NCBI GenBank assembly: GCA_021771755.1
Contig: JAETOL010000007.1
Location: 1-64,000 of the forward strand
Length of the DNA: 64,000 nucleotides
Direction: 5' to 3'
DNA from: Lachnospiraceae bacterium
GTDB lineage: Bacteria; Bacillota; Clostridia; Lachnospirales; Lachnospiraceae
The notes beneath the pieces were generated by a model, which worked only from the letters and a program-made list of their open reading frames with translations, was not told the origin of the DNA and did no database searches. The position numbers and the translations under genes were made by a program. Shown here piece after piece: positions 19,221-29,637 of the stretch; positions within the stretch are counted from its first letter, which is position 1; every line of letters begins with the position of its first letter.

Positions 19221-20069
19221 ATGTGGGAACTGACGATTCGTGGGATTGACCTTTATCATATCATAAACTGGTTTTTCATTTATAGTTTTTTTGGCTGGGT
19301 CTGGGAAACCTTTTACGTTTCTATGAAACATGGAGAATTTATCAACCGAGGTTTTGTCAGCGGGCCTTTTTGTACGATCTACGGTTTTGGGGCAATATCG
19401 GTTTACCTGATTCTGAAGCCGGTAGAAAGCCATTTGGTGCTTTTATTTTTCGGAGGTATTGTGGTAGCCACACTTCTGGAATATGTCACAGCAGTTCTGA
19501 TGGAAAGTATCTTTCATACCTCCTGGTGGGACTATAGTGATAATAAATTCAATTTTCAGGGCCGTATCTGTCTGGGAGCTTCTCTTGGCTGGGGAGTGTT
19601 TACGGTGATCCTGTTCCGTGTTCTTCATCCTCTTGTAGAGGATCTGGTGGCTTTATATCCGGTGATCGTGGGGAAAGTTGGCGTCTGTGTTGTTGCAGCA
19701 GGCTATCTGGCAGACTTCTGTTGTTCTGCATCCGCAGCTTTCCACTTGAGAGAGCGGATTCCTTACTGGGAGGAAGAGCTGGAAAAGAAACAGGTGGAGC
19801 TTATGCTGAAAGTAAATGCACGATTGGAAAATCTGGAACTTCCCAAAGGTGTTTCTCTTGATTCTGTCAGAGAGAGGATAGAGGACGCGGAAGTTTTGCG
19901 TGCATTAACGGAAAAACGGCTTGCACTTCGTAAGGAGCTGACAGAAGAACTTCGTGCTTACAGAAAATCTCTGGTTGCAAGGACAAAAGGCAATACCAGA
20001 CGTTTCCTGAAGTCTTATCCAAACCTGAATCGTGGATACCGTATGCGTCATAAGAAAGATAAAAATTAA
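19221..20069 (+). CDS. Putative ABC-transporter type IV / PF06541-like membrane protein
   Basis: NWFFIYSFFGWVWETFYVS...NRGFVSGPFCTIYGFG...W-WDYS signature; multiple TMs and charged C-terminal coiled region. Confidence 0.75.
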   Translation: MWELTIRGIDLYHIINWFFIYSFFGWVWETFYVSMKHGEFINRGFVSGPFCTIYGFGAISVYLILKPVESHLVLLFFGGIVVATLLEYVTAVLMESIFHTSWWDYSDNKFNFQGRICLGASLGWGVFTVILFRVLHPLVEDLVALYPVIVGKVGVCVVAAGYLADFCCSASAAFHLRERIPYWEEELEKKQVELMLKVNARLENLELPKGVSLDSVRERIEDAEVLRALTEKRLALRKELTEELRAYRKSLVARTKGNTRRFLKSYPNLNRGYRMRHKKDKN

Positions 20070-20093
20070 CTTATAAAAAAGGAGGAAGTATAT

Positions 20094-21416
20094 ATGGGAA
20101 AACTTACCTTTAAGGGAGGAATCCATCCCTATGAGGGCAAGGAACTGTCAAAAAACAGGCCGATTGAGAAATACCTTCCAAAAGGAGAGATGGTCTATCC
20201 TTTGTCTCAGCATATCGGAGCGCCTTCCGCTGCCTGTGTAGAAAAAGGAGACCATGTTCTTGCCGGTCAGAAAATCGCCGAAGCGAATGGTTTTGTCTCT
20301 GTGCCTCTTCATGCTTCTGTATCAGGAACTGTAAAAGGAATTGAGAAAAGACTGACAGCAACTGGCGGAATGGTGGATTCCATCATCATAGAAAATGATC
20401 AGCAGTATGAAGAGATGCAATTTCATGGAGCTGATCTTTCCGCGCTTTCCAAAGAAGAGATTATCGCAAGAATCCGGGAAGGCGGCGTAGTGGGAATGGG
20501 AGGTGCAGGTTTTCCTACACATGTAAAACTGTCTCCGAAAGAACCGGATAAGATTGAATATGTTCTGGTAAATGGTGCTGAATGTGAACCTTACCTTACC
20601 AGTGACTACAGAAGAATGCTGGAAGAACCGGAGAAAGTGGTGGCAGGACTTGAGGTGATTCTGAAGCTCTTTGATCATGCAAAAGGCTGTATTTGCATCG
20701 AAGACAATAAACCGGACTGCATCGAAAAAATTCAGGCTCTTATAAAAGATCATCCACGTATAGAAGTAAAAGAACTGATGACGAAGTATCCGCAGGGAGG
20801 AGAGCGCTCTCTGATCTATGCGGTAACCGGAAGAGAAATCAATTCTTCTATGCTTCCCGCAGATGTAGGCTGTGTCGTGGATAATATCGATACGGTAGTT
20901 GCAGTTTATAAGGCTGTAATACTCGGGCGTCCTGTTATGAGCAGGATTGTCACTGTGACTGGAGATGCAATCGCGAAGCCGCAGAATTTTACGGTACTTA
21001 CCGGAACCAATATGGAAGAACTGATCGAAGCTGCAGGCGGATTGAAAGAGACAACGGCGAAAGTTATCTCAGGAGGACCTATGATGGGGTTCGCCATGTT
21101 TGACCTTCATGTTCCCTGCGTAAAGACAACCTCTGCATTTCTCTGTCTTGAACATGATGCAGTGTCAGAATCAAAAAAACAGGCGACCGCCTGCATTAAC
21201 TGCGGACGCTGTGTAAGCGTCTGTCCCGGACATGTACTTCCGGCACGCCTTGCTACTCTGGCAGAAAGAGGAGATATGGCAGGCTTTGAAAAGATGAATG
21301 GAATGGAATGCTGTGAATGCGGCTGCTGCAGTTATATCTGCCCTGCAAAGAGACCGCTGACCCAGAGTATCAAATCTATGCGGAAAATGGTTCTTGCCAG
21401 CCGCAGAAGGAAATAG
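20094..21416 (+). CDS. rnfC: Rnf electron transport complex subunit C
   Basis: FKGGIHPYEGKELSKN; two 4Fe-4S motifs (CINCGRCVSVCP, CCECGCCSYICP). Confidence 0.96.
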   Translation: MGKLTFKGGIHPYEGKELSKNRPIEKYLPKGEMVYPLSQHIGAPSAACVEKGDHVLAGQKIAEANGFVSVPLHASVSGTVKGIEKRLTATGGMVDSIIIENDQQYEEMQFHGADLSALSKEEIIARIREGGVVGMGGAGFPTHVKLSPKEPDKIEYVLVNGAECEPYLTSDYRRMLEEPEKVVAGLEVILKLFDHAKGCICIEDNKPDCIEKIQALIKDHPRIEVKELMTKYPQGGERSLIYAVTGREINSSMLPADVGCVVDNIDTVVAVYKAVILGRPVMSRIVTVTGDAIAKPQNFTVLTGTNMEELIEAAGGLKETTAKVISGGPMMGFAMFDLHVPCVKTTSAFLCLEHDAVSESKKQATACINCGRCVSVCPGHVLPARLATLAERGDMAGFEKMNGMECCECGCCSYICPAKRPLTQSIKSMRKMVLASRRRK

Positions 21417-21429
21417 GGGAGGTAGAGGA

Positions 21430-22410
21430 ATGGAACAAAAGTATAATGTGTCGTCAAATCCGCATGTAAGGGATGCGATGACCACAAGCAGGATCATGCA
21501 GCTGGTGGTGATTGCTCTTCTTCCTGCAACCTTATTTGGAATCTGGAATTTTGGATTTCGTGCACTTCTTGTAGTTGCAGTGACAGTGGCTTCCAGTGTG
21601 TTCTTTGAGTGGATATATGACAGACTGATGCATAAGCCGAATACGATCACAGACTTCAGTGCAGTAGTTACAGGACTTCTTCTGGCGTTGAACATGCCGC
21701 CGCAGATCCCTCTGTGGATGCCTGTTCTTGGCAGTGCGTTTGCTATTATTGTTGTAAAACAGCTTTTTGGCGGACTTGGTCAGAACTTTATGAACCCGGC
21801 ACTGGCAGGCCGTTGTTTTTTGATGATTTCCTTTGCCGGCAGAATGACAGATTTTTCTGTGTCAGATGGTTTTCGTGGAGCCGTAGATACGGTTACCGGA
21901 GCTACGCCTCTTGCCGCTTTGAAGGCACAGGGATTTATTGAAGGAACTTCTATCCCTGTGAAAAACCTCTTTTTCGGCAACATCCAGGGAACCATTGGAG
22001 AGACTTCTGCTTTAGCAATCCTGATCGGCGCAGTGATCCTCCTGGCTTTTAAGGTGATCGATCTGAAGATTCCTCTTACATATATTGGCAGCTTTACAGT
22101 ATTTGTTATCATCTATATGCTTTGTACCGGAATGGGATTTGACGGAAATTATCTTCTTAGCCATCTTTTTGGCGGTGGTCTGATGCTGGGTGCATGGTTT
22201 ATGGCAACCGATTACGTAACGACACCTATCACCTTTAAAGGCCAATTGGTCTATGGCTGCTGTCTGGGTGTGGTAACTGCTGTATTCCGTCTGTTCGGAG
22301 GATCTGCAGAAGGCGTTTCCTATGCAATCATATTCTGCAATCTTCTGGTTCCGCTGATTGAAAAAGCCACCTATCCGGTTGCTTTTGGAAAAGGAGGGAA
22401 AAAAGCATGA
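21430..22410 (+). CDS. rnfD: Rnf electron transport complex subunit D
   Basis: SSNPHVRDAMTTSRIM; flavinylation-type TGATPLAALK; membrane protein. Confidence 0.95.
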   Translation: MEQKYNVSSNPHVRDAMTTSRIMQLVVIALLPATLFGIWNFGFRALLVVAVTVASSVFFEWIYDRLMHKPNTITDFSAVVTGLLLALNMPPQIPLWMPVLGSAFAIIVVKQLFGGLGQNFMNPALAGRCFLMISFAGRMTDFSVSDGFRGAVDTVTGATPLAALKAQGFIEGTSIPVKNLFFGNIQGTIGETSALAILIGAVILLAFKVIDLKIPLTYIGSFTVFVIIYMLCTGMGFDGNYLLSHLFGGGLMLGAWFMATDYVTTPITFKGQLVYGCCLGVVTAVFRLFGGSAEGVSYAIIFCNLLVPLIEKATYPVAFGKGGKKA

Positions 22411-23015
22411 GTATTTTAAAGGATACGATTTCCATTACAGCCATTACTCTGGTGGCAGGACTTGCACTTGGAGTTGTTCAGGATATTACGGCGGATCCGA
22501 TTGCCCAGCAGAAACTGAAGGCAAAGCAGGAGGCATATAAAGCTGTTTTTCCGGAAGCAGAAAGTTTTGGCGAGGTTGTGCTGGGAGATACGGCAGAAGA
22601 GCTTGCAGGGGTGCTTAGTGAAAATGGCTATGGCGCTCAGAACATCGATGAGGTGATGACGGCTATGGATGCATCAGAGAATGAAATCGGTTATGCTTTC
22701 ACCGTTACAACTTCAGAAGGCTATGGCGGCGACATTCAGTTCGCCATGGGTGTGCGGGCTGACGGGACTCTCAATGGAATCTCCATTCTTTCGATCGGTG
22801 AGACGGCAGGTCTTGGAATGAAGGCAGACACAGATGCTTTTAAAGACCAGTTTAAAGACAAAAATGTAGAGAAATTCAAATATACGAAAAACGGCGCATC
22901 TTCAGAAGAGGAGATTGATGCTCTAAGCGGTGCGACGATTACTACAAATGCTATGACCAATGGAGTAAATGCAGGTCTTTGTGCATTTCAGTATATGGAA
23001 GGAGGAGCGCAATGA
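22407..23015 (+). CDS. rnfG: Rnf electron transport complex subunit G
   Basis: SGATITTNAM flavinylation motif; N-terminal TM. Confidence 0.95.
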   Translation: MSILKDTISITAITLVAGLALGVVQDITADPIAQQKLKAKQEAYKAVFPEAESFGEVVLGDTAEELAGVLSENGYGAQNIDEVMTAMDASENEIGYAFTVTTSEGYGGDIQFAMGVRADGTLNGISILSIGETAGLGMKADTDAFKDQFKDKNVEKFKYTKNGASSEEEIDALSGATITTNAMTNGVNAGLCAFQYMEGGAQ

Positions 23016-23728
23016 AAGCAAATACACCATCAGAACGACTGCTTAACGGCATAATAAAAGAAAATCCTACTTTTGTACTGATGCTGGGTATGTGCCCGAC
23101 ACTTGCTGTAACTACCTCTGCAGTGAATGGTATCGGAATGGGCCTGACTACGACTGCCGTTCTGGCAGCATCCAACCTTCTGATCTCGTTGCTGCGTAAA
23201 TTCATTCCTGACGGCGTACGTATGCCGGCATTTATCGTTGTGGTTGCATCCTTTGTTACCATTGTCCAGATGCTTCTGGAAGGCTTTCTTCCGGCTTTGT
23301 ATGCTTCTTTGGGACTGTATATCCCGTTGATCGTTGTAAACTGTATCATCCTTGGCCGCGCAGAGGCTTACGCTTCTAAGAATCCTCCGCTTCCGTCTCT
23401 TTTTGACGGTATTGGTATGGGTCTTGGCTTTACACTGAGCATTACCTGTATCGGTGCAGTCAGAGAACTGATTGGTGCCGGACAGCTTTTTGGCCACCAG
23501 ATTCTTCCTCTTGCAGACGCAGCTGCAGGAAAAATGGGATATGAGCCTATCACGATCTTTATCCTGGCTCCAGGGGCATTCTTTGTTCTTGCGCTTTTGG
23601 CAGCAATTCAGAATAAATTTAAACTGGGTGCTGCAAAAAGAGGGATTGACCCAAGTAATCCGGACAAGTGCGGTGGTGCCTGTGCTTCCTGCGGAAATAG
23701 CATGTGTAAAGGAGGGAAACATCAATGA
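23012..23728 (+). CDS. rnfE: Rnf electron transport complex subunit E
   Basis: RLLNGIIKENPTFVLMLGMCPTLAVT signature. Confidence 0.95.
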   Translation: MKANTPSERLLNGIIKENPTFVLMLGMCPTLAVTTSAVNGIGMGLTTTAVLAASNLLISLLRKFIPDGVRMPAFIVVVASFVTIVQMLLEGFLPALYASLGLYIPLIVVNCIILGRAEAYASKNPPLPSLFDGIGMGLGFTLSITCIGAVRELIGAGQLFGHQILPLADAAAGKMGYEPITIFILAPGAFFVLALLAAIQNKFKLGAAKRGIDPSNPDKCGGACASCGNSMCKGGKHQ

Positions 23729-24300
23729 AGGAATTAATGCTGATCATTGTAGGTTCTGCCCTTGTAAATAATGTTGTGCTGAGCCAGTTCCTGGGACTTT
23801 GTCCTTTCCTGGGTGTTTCCAAAAAAACAGAAACAGCGGCAGGTATGGGTGGAGCGGTTATTTTTGTTATTACTCTTTCATCCTTTGTTACCGGTGTGAT
23901 CTATCAGTTTATCCTGATTCCTGCTCATATGGAATACCTGCAGACCATTGTGTTTATTCTGGTCATTGCAGCCCTTGTACAGTTTGTGGAGATGTTTCTT
24001 AAAAAAGCAATGCCTTCGTTGTATCAGGCATTGGGCGTATATCTTCCTCTGATCACCACGAACTGCGCAGTTCTCGGTGTGGCATTGATCAATGTACAGA
24101 AGGAATATAATATCCTTCAGGGAACGGTGAATGGTTTTGCGACAGCAGTGGGCTTTACCCTGTCTATTATTGTGATGGCGGGTATCCGTGAAAAAATAGA
24201 ATATAATGACATTCCGGAAGCTTTTCGTGGATTTCCGATTGTGCTTATCACAGCCGGATTGATGGCCATTGCATTTTTCGGATTCTCAGGATTGATCTAA
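23725..24300 (+). CDS. rnfA: Rnf electron transport complex subunit A
   Basis: NNVVLSQFLGLCPFLGVSKK...TTNCAVLGVALIN signature. Confidence 0.96.
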   Translation: MKELMLIIVGSALVNNVVLSQFLGLCPFLGVSKKTETAAGMGGAVIFVITLSSFVTGVIYQFILIPAHMEYLQTIVFILVIAALVQFVEMFLKKAMPSLYQALGVYLPLITTNCAVLGVALINVQKEYNILQGTVNGFATAVGFTLSIIVMAGIREKIEYNDIPEAFRGFPIVLITAGLMAIAFFGFSGLI

Positions 24301-24306
24301 GGAGGC

Positions 24307-25104
24307 ATGAATATGAATATCGGAGCAATTATCATAGCAACAGTTGTGGTTGCAGCAGTGGGCCTCTTTATCGGTATCTTTCTCGGCGTTGCCGGCAAAA
24401 AATTTGCAGTTGAGACGGATGAGAGGGAAGTTGCTGTCCGTGAAGCACTTCCGGGAAATAACTGCGGCGGCTGTGGATTTCCCGGCTGTGATGGTCTGGC
24501 AGCAGCCATTGCCAAGGGAGAGGCGCCTGTTAACGGATGTCCGGTAGGCGGAGACCCGGTAGGAAAAGTGATCGCAGGGATCATGGGGCAGGAGGTTGTA
24601 GAAACTGCCCGTCAGGTGGCTTTTGTAAAGTGTACCGGAACTTGTGAAAAAACAAAAGATGATTATGTTTATACAGGAGTGGAAGACTGTGAAATGATGG
24701 CTTTCGTTCCTGGCGGCGGAGCAAAAAGCTGTTCCTATGGCTGCATGGGATTTGGAAGCTGTGTAAAAGCCTGCCCCTTTGATGCTATCCATATCATTAA
24801 CGGAGTAGCTGTGGTAGACAAAGAAAAGTGCAAGGCCTGCGGGAAATGTGTTGCCAAATGTCCGCGTCACCTGATTGAATTGGTGCCTTATGAGCAGACC
24901 GTTTTTGTGGGCTGCAGTTCTCATGATAAGGGAAAAGCAGTAACATCTGCCTGTGAAGTAGGATGTATTGGCTGTAAAAAATGTGAGAAGACATGCCCGA
25001 ACGGCGCCATTACCGTCACAGATTTCTGTGCTCATATTGATTATGAAAAATGTACCAACTGCGGAGCATGTAAAGAGGCATGTCCGCGAGGCGTGATCCT
25101 GTAA
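24307..25104 (+). CDS. rnfB: Rnf electron transport complex subunit B (polyferredoxin)
   Basis: NNCGGCGFPGCDGLA N-terminal Fe-S domain plus four downstream Cys-rich ferredoxin-like motifs. Confidence 0.95.
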   Translation: MNMNIGAIIIATVVVAAVGLFIGIFLGVAGKKFAVETDEREVAVREALPGNNCGGCGFPGCDGLAAAIAKGEAPVNGCPVGGDPVGKVIAGIMGQEVVETARQVAFVKCTGTCEKTKDDYVYTGVEDCEMMAFVPGGGAKSCSYGCMGFGSCVKACPFDAIHIINGVAVVDKEKCKACGKCVAKCPRHLIELVPYEQTVFVGCSSHDKGKAVTSACEVGCIGCKKCEKTCPNGAITVTDFCAHIDYEKCTNCGACKEACPRGVIL

Positions 25105-25110
25105 AAAAGG

Positions 25111-25147
25111 TCCCGGCTGCAGAGAATATTCTGTGCCGGGCTTTTTT
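25111..25147 (+). terminator. Rho-independent terminator after rnfB
   Basis: TCCCGGCTGCAGAGAATATTCTGTGCCGGGCTTTTTT. Confidence 0.85.
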
Positions 25148-25231
25148 CGAATGGACGTTTGCTTTTTTTGTACATCTGTGATATCATAAGTCGATGTAAT
25201 TTATGACTATCTATTACAGGAGTAAGACCTT

Positions 25232-25843
25232 ATGATTTCATTTATAAGAGGCCGTGTAGTGGACTCTACGGAAAATTCCGTGATCGTAGAGACTGCCGGG
25301 ATCGGCTATGAGATTTTTATGACAGGAACAGCAATAGAAAAGGCAGTACGATCGGAAGGGGAGATAAAAATACATACGTATTTTCATGTGAGGGAAGATG
25401 CCATGCAGCTTTTTGGTTTTCTTTCCCGAGATGATCTCCGTATGTTCCGGCTGCTTCTGGGAGTTAATGGAATCGGTCCAAAAGCAGCTCTTGGAGTACT
25501 TGCAGGACTTACTGCAGATGAATTGAGTTTTGCAGTTCTTTCAGATGACGTAAAAACAATCTCCCGTGCGCCGGGAATCGGGAAAAAGACGGCACAAAAA
25601 CTGATTCTGGAACTGAAGGACAAGCTGAAGCTGGAAGACGCTTTTGAGAAAAAACTGCTCCATCAGCAGGAGGAAGCGGTATCTTCAGGGGAGAGTGTTT
25701 TGGATGGAAGCAAGGAAGCGGTAGAGGCTCTTGTTGCGCTGGGTTATTCCAGTACAGACGCTCTCCGTGCAGTACGAAAAGTAACGGATGTGGCGCCGGA
25801 TGACGTAGAAGCGATCCTGAAGGCTGCGCTGAAAAATCTGTAG
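25232..25843 (+). CDS. ruvA: Holliday junction branch migration protein RuvA
   Basis: [48 protein letters not shown]. Confidence 0.96.
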   Translation: MISFIRGRVVDSTENSVIVETAGIGYEIFMTGTAIEKAVRSEGEIKIHTYFHVREDAMQLFGFLSRDDLRMFRLLLGVNGIGPKAALGVLAGLTADELSFAVLSDDVKTISRAPGIGKKTAQKLILELKDKLKLEDAFEKKLLHQQEEAVSSGESVLDGSKEAVEALVALGYSSTDALRAVRKVTDVAPDDVEAILKAALKNL

Positions 25844-25851
25844 AGGTAAAT

Positions 25852-26850
25852 ATGGAAAAAAGAATGATCACTGCCGATGTAACAGAAGAAGATTTTCCCT
25901 TGGAAGGAAACCTCCGCCCTCAGACGCTGGAGGAATATATCGGACAGGAAAAAACAAAAAAAACATTAAAAATTTATATTGAAGCAGCCAGACAAAGACA
26001 TGATGCACTGGATCATGTGCTTTTTTACGGCCCTCCAGGTCTTGGAAAGACGACTCTTTCGGGAATTATTGCCAATGAAATGGGCGTGCATATGAAAGTG
26101 ACTTCTGGACCGGCCATTGAGAAACCAGGGGAAATGGCGGCCATTTTGAATAATCTCCAGGAAGGAGACATTCTTTTTGTGGATGAGATACACAGGCTGA
26201 ACCGCCAGGTGGAAGAGGTTCTTTATCCGGCCATGGAGGATTTTGCGATTGATATTATGATCGGAAAGGGGGCTTCTGCGCGTTCTATCCGCCTGGATCT
26301 TCCTAAATTTACTCTGGTCGGTGCAACTACAAGAGCCGGACTTCTTTCGGCTCCCCTCAGAGATCGTTTTGGAGTGATGCATCATTTAGAGTTCTATAAT
26401 CAAAAAGAACTGGAAACGATCATTCTTCGTTCTGCCCAGGTATTGGATGTGGAGATTGACCATAGAGGGGCCGCGGAAATTGCAAAAAGATCCAGGGGAA
26501 CGCCAAGGCTTGCAAACCGTCTTTTGAAGCGTGTACGGGATTTTGCCCAGGTAAAGTACGATGGCAGGATCACTTATGAGGTGGCGGTTTTTGCGTTGGA
26601 TCTTTTGGAAGTGGATCAGTATGGTCTGGACAAAATAGACAGACGGATCCTGAAAACCTTGATCGTGAATTTTAAAGGCGGTCCGGTAGGTCTGGAAACG
26701 CTTGCTGCTGCCATTGGTGAGGATGCGGGAACTCTTGAGGACGTCTATGAGCCGTATCTTCTTCAGAATGGATTCCTGAATCGTACGCCGAGAGGCAGGA
26801 TGGCATCTGCTCTGGCATACAGTCATCTTGGTTATGAAAAGATTTCGTAA
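25852..26850 (+). CDS. ruvB: Holliday junction branch migration DNA helicase RuvB
   Basis: [59 protein letters not shown]. Confidence 0.97.
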   Translation: MEKRMITADVTEEDFPLEGNLRPQTLEEYIGQEKTKKTLKIYIEAARQRHDALDHVLFYGPPGLGKTTLSGIIANEMGVHMKVTSGPAIEKPGEMAAILNNLQEGDILFVDEIHRLNRQVEEVLYPAMEDFAIDIMIGKGASARSIRLDLPKFTLVGATTRAGLLSAPLRDRFGVMHHLEFYNQKELETIILRSAQVLDVEIDHRGAAEIAKRSRGTPRLANRLLKRVRDFAQVKYDGRITYEVAVFALDLLEVDQYGLDKIDRRILKTLIVNFKGGPVGLETLAAAIGEDAGTLEDVYEPYLLQNGFLNRTPRGRMASALAYSHLGYEKIS

Positions 26851-26936
26851 AAAATTCTATACATTTTGACATAATTCGAGTATAATAGAATGAGATATGG
26901 ACAATTCAGGAAATTAATATACACAGGAGGCTTTGT

Positions 26937-27344
26937 ATGGCAGTCAAGAATACGGCACAGGTTGTGATCGGAGGAAAGATCATCACTTTGGGAGGCTATG
27001 AATCTGAAGAATATTTTCAGAAGGTGGCATCTTATATAAATAATAAAATTGCGGAGCTGAGCGAAATGCCGGGATATTCCAGGCAGCCTATGGAGACCAA
27101 GCATACACTGCTTAGTCTGAATGTAACAGACGATTATTTTAAGGCAAAGAAACAGGCTGAAATTTTTGAACAGGATCTTCAGCAAAAAGATCAGGAAATG
27201 TATGAGCTGAAGCACGAACTGATTTCTCTTCGTCTGAAAATCGAGGAAGCGGAGAAGAAACAGCAGGAGGCAGAGCAGCAGAAAGTACTCCTTGAAGGCA
27301 AAGTCAAGGAGCTGGAAAATGAGGTTGACTCATTACTAAAGTAA
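26937..27344 (+). CDS. zapA: Cell division protein ZapA
   Basis: VVIGGKIITLGGYESEEYFQKVASYINNKI...; C-terminal coiled coil. Confidence 0.85.
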   Translation: MAVKNTAQVVIGGKIITLGGYESEEYFQKVASYINNKIAELSEMPGYSRQPMETKHTLLSLNVTDDYFKAKKQAEIFEQDLQQKDQEMYELKHELISLRLKIEEAEKKQQEAEQQKVLLEGKVKELENEVDSLLK

Positions 27345-27351
27345 AGGTTGG

Positions 27352-27379
27352 AAGGGGATTGCTTCGGTAGTCCCCTTTG
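27352..27379 (+). terminator. Possible terminator/attenuator after zapA
   Basis: AAGGGGATTGCTTCGGTAGTCCCCTTTG stem-loop; weak T-run. Confidence 0.45.
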
Positions 27380-27441
27380 TCTGTTTCAGAAAACATACCG
27401 GGAGGTACAGTCCTCCGTCAGAAAAGGATAAGAGAGGGATT

Positions 27442-29631
27442 ATGACAGATTTCAGTAAAGTGGAGCTGCTGGCGCCGGCAGGCTCCTATGAAGCATTTGA
27501 GGCAGCTATCGGAGCCGGAGCAGATGCGGTTTATCTTGGAGGACCGGATTTCGGAGCCAGAGCCTATGCAAAAAATTTTACGCAGGAAGAACTTGTTCGC
27601 GCAATACGTACGGCTCATATTCACGGAAAAAAATTATACCTTACGGTCAATACGCTTTTGAAAAACCGCGAATTAAAAGAAAGGCTTTATGATTCTTTAA
27701 AAGAAGTCTATGAGGAAGGCCTGGACGCTGTGATCGTACAGGATATGGGTGTCCTTCGATTTATCCGGAATACATTTCCGGAACTTCCGATCCATGCAAG
27801 TACACAGATGACAGTAACGGGACCGGAAGGAATGAAATTTCTGGAAAGTCTGGGGGTTACCCGCGTGGTTCCGGCCAGAGAACTGAGCCTTAAAGAGCTT
27901 TCGGATATGCATAAGGCAAGCCCTGTTGAGATAGAAACTTTCATTCATGGAGCTCTTTGCTACAGTTTTTCCGGTCAGTGTCTGATGAGCAGTATCCTGG
28001 GAGGCAGAAGCGGAAACAGAGGACGCTGCGCCCAGCCGTGCCGTCTTCCTTATCAGACAGGGGAACCCGGAGGGCGTTTTTCGAAAGAGAAAGAGAATTG
28101 TCCTTTAAGTCTTAAAGATATCTGTACACTGGATATCCTGCCGGAGATCCTTGAGGCAGGAGTTATGTCTCTGAAAATCGAGGGACGGATGAAACAGCCG
28201 GAATATACGGCTGCAGTAACAGGAATCTATCGGAAGTATCTGGATATATTGAAAGAAAACAGAGCATCCTATAAGGTAGATGAAAATGACAGGAAATTTC
28301 TTTTGGATGCATTTAACAGAGGCGGCTCCTGCCAGGGATATTATAAACAGCACAATGGACCGGACATGGTAGCCTTTCATAATCATAAAAAAACATCGGT
28401 TATTTCTGTAAAGACTTTTCCGATGAAGAAAAAGATCAGAGGAAGTTTGATTCTTTATCCGGAAAGTCCGGCCATCTTCCAGGTTTCCTGCGGGGCAGCA
28501 GAAGCCGTTGTCTCCATGGGAGAAGTGCAGTACGCAAAGGAACATCCTATGGAAGAAGCGAGGATCCGTCAGCAGATGGAAAAACTTGGAAATACAGAGT
28601 TTGTCTGGGAGACGCTGGATATTGAGATGAGCGGCCAGATTTTTGTTCCGGTAAAAGTACTGAATGAACTGAGAAGAACTGCTCTTGGTCAGCTGGAAGA
28701 AGAATTATTAAAAAAATATAAGAGAAAAGCAGAGAAAAAACCAGTATATGCTTGCGACCGGGGTCTGGAGGAGTGGAAGAGTCTGAAACAAAAACACACG
28801 CTGGAAAGACCATTACTGTATGCTTCCTGTGAAACAAAAGAACAGGCGGAAATATTATGGAATTCTCCGGATCTGGCGGGATTGTATCTTCCGTTTGATA
28901 TTATGAAGGAATTTATGCTTCAGGATCGTTATAGAGAAAAGGAACTTTATCTGTCTCTTCCAAGAATCACAAGAGGAGCCATGCCGGAAGAGTATCTGAA
29001 AGAGGCATCTCAGTGGATCTCCATGGGAATGAGAGGATTTCTTGTACATGATCTGGAAGGATATGGAATGCTTCGTAAGGCCGGATTCCAGAAACACTGT
29101 GTGGCGGATGCGTCATTATATACATGGAATGATGAAGCCTGTGCATTCTGGAGAGAAGAAGAAATCCTTCGGAATACAATGCCCATGGAACTGAATGAGA
29201 AAGAGCTGCTTCACAGAGACAGCCGGGATAGTGAATGTATCATTTATGGATATCTTCCTCTTATGATCTCTGCTCAGTGTGTTCGGAAAAATTCAGGACG
29301 ATGTGACGGACAGGAGAAAACCATGGTACTCAGAGACCGCTATGATAAGGAGTTTACCAGTTCCTGTTTCTGTCATCCCTGGAAAACCGGAACTACAAAA
29401 GGAAGGGAGTACTGTTATAATATAATTTATAACAGCATTCCTTATGGACTTTTAAGAGAAAGCAGCAAAGTAAAAAAACTGGGAGCAGCATCTCTGCGCC
29501 TTGCTTTTACCCTGGAATCCGAAAAAGAGACAGAGAAGATCCTGAAAGAATTTGCAGGCGTTTATCTTCGAGGACAGGCTGCTTCTGCAAGAGAATTTAC
29601 CAAGGGACATTTTAAAAGAGGAGCCGAATAA
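27442..29631 (+). CDS. U32 family peptidase
   Basis: VELLAPAGSYEAFEAAIGAGADAVYLGG, ETFIHGALCYSFSGQCLMSSILGGRSGNRGRCAQPCRLPY, LKIEGRMKQPEYTAAV. Confidence 0.93.
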   Translation: MTDFSKVELLAPAGSYEAFEAAIGAGADAVYLGGPDFGARAYAKNFTQEELVRAIRTAHIHGKKLYLTVNTLLKNRELKERLYDSLKEVYEEGLDAVIVQDMGVLRFIRNTFPELPIHASTQMTVTGPEGMKFLESLGVTRVVPARELSLKELSDMHKASPVEIETFIHGALCYSFSGQCLMSSILGGRSGNRGRCAQPCRLPYQTGEPGGRFSKEKENCPLSLKDICTLDILPEILEAGVMSLKIEGRMKQPEYTAAVTGIYRKYLDILKENRASYKVDENDRKFLLDAFNRGGSCQGYYKQHNGPDMVAFHNHKKTSVISVKTFPMKKKIRGSLILYPESPAIFQVSCGAAEAVVSMGEVQYAKEHPMEEARIRQQMEKLGNTEFVWETLDIEMSGQIFVPVKVLNELRRTALGQLEEELLKKYKRKAEKKPVYACDRGLEEWKSLKQKHTLERPLLYASCETKEQAEILWNSPDLAGLYLPFDIMKEFMLQDRYREKELYLSLPRITRGAMPEEYLKEASQWISMGMRGFLVHDLEGYGMLRKAGFQKHCVADASLYTWNDEACAFWREEEILRNTMPMELNEKELLHRDSRDSECIIYGYLPLMISAQCVRKNSGRCDGQEKTMVLRDRYDKEFTSSCFCHPWKTGTTKGREYCYNIIYNSIPYGLLRESSKVKKLGAASLRLAFTLESEKETEKILKEFAGVYLRGQAASAREFTKGHFKRGAE

Positions 29632-29637
29632 GGGCAT

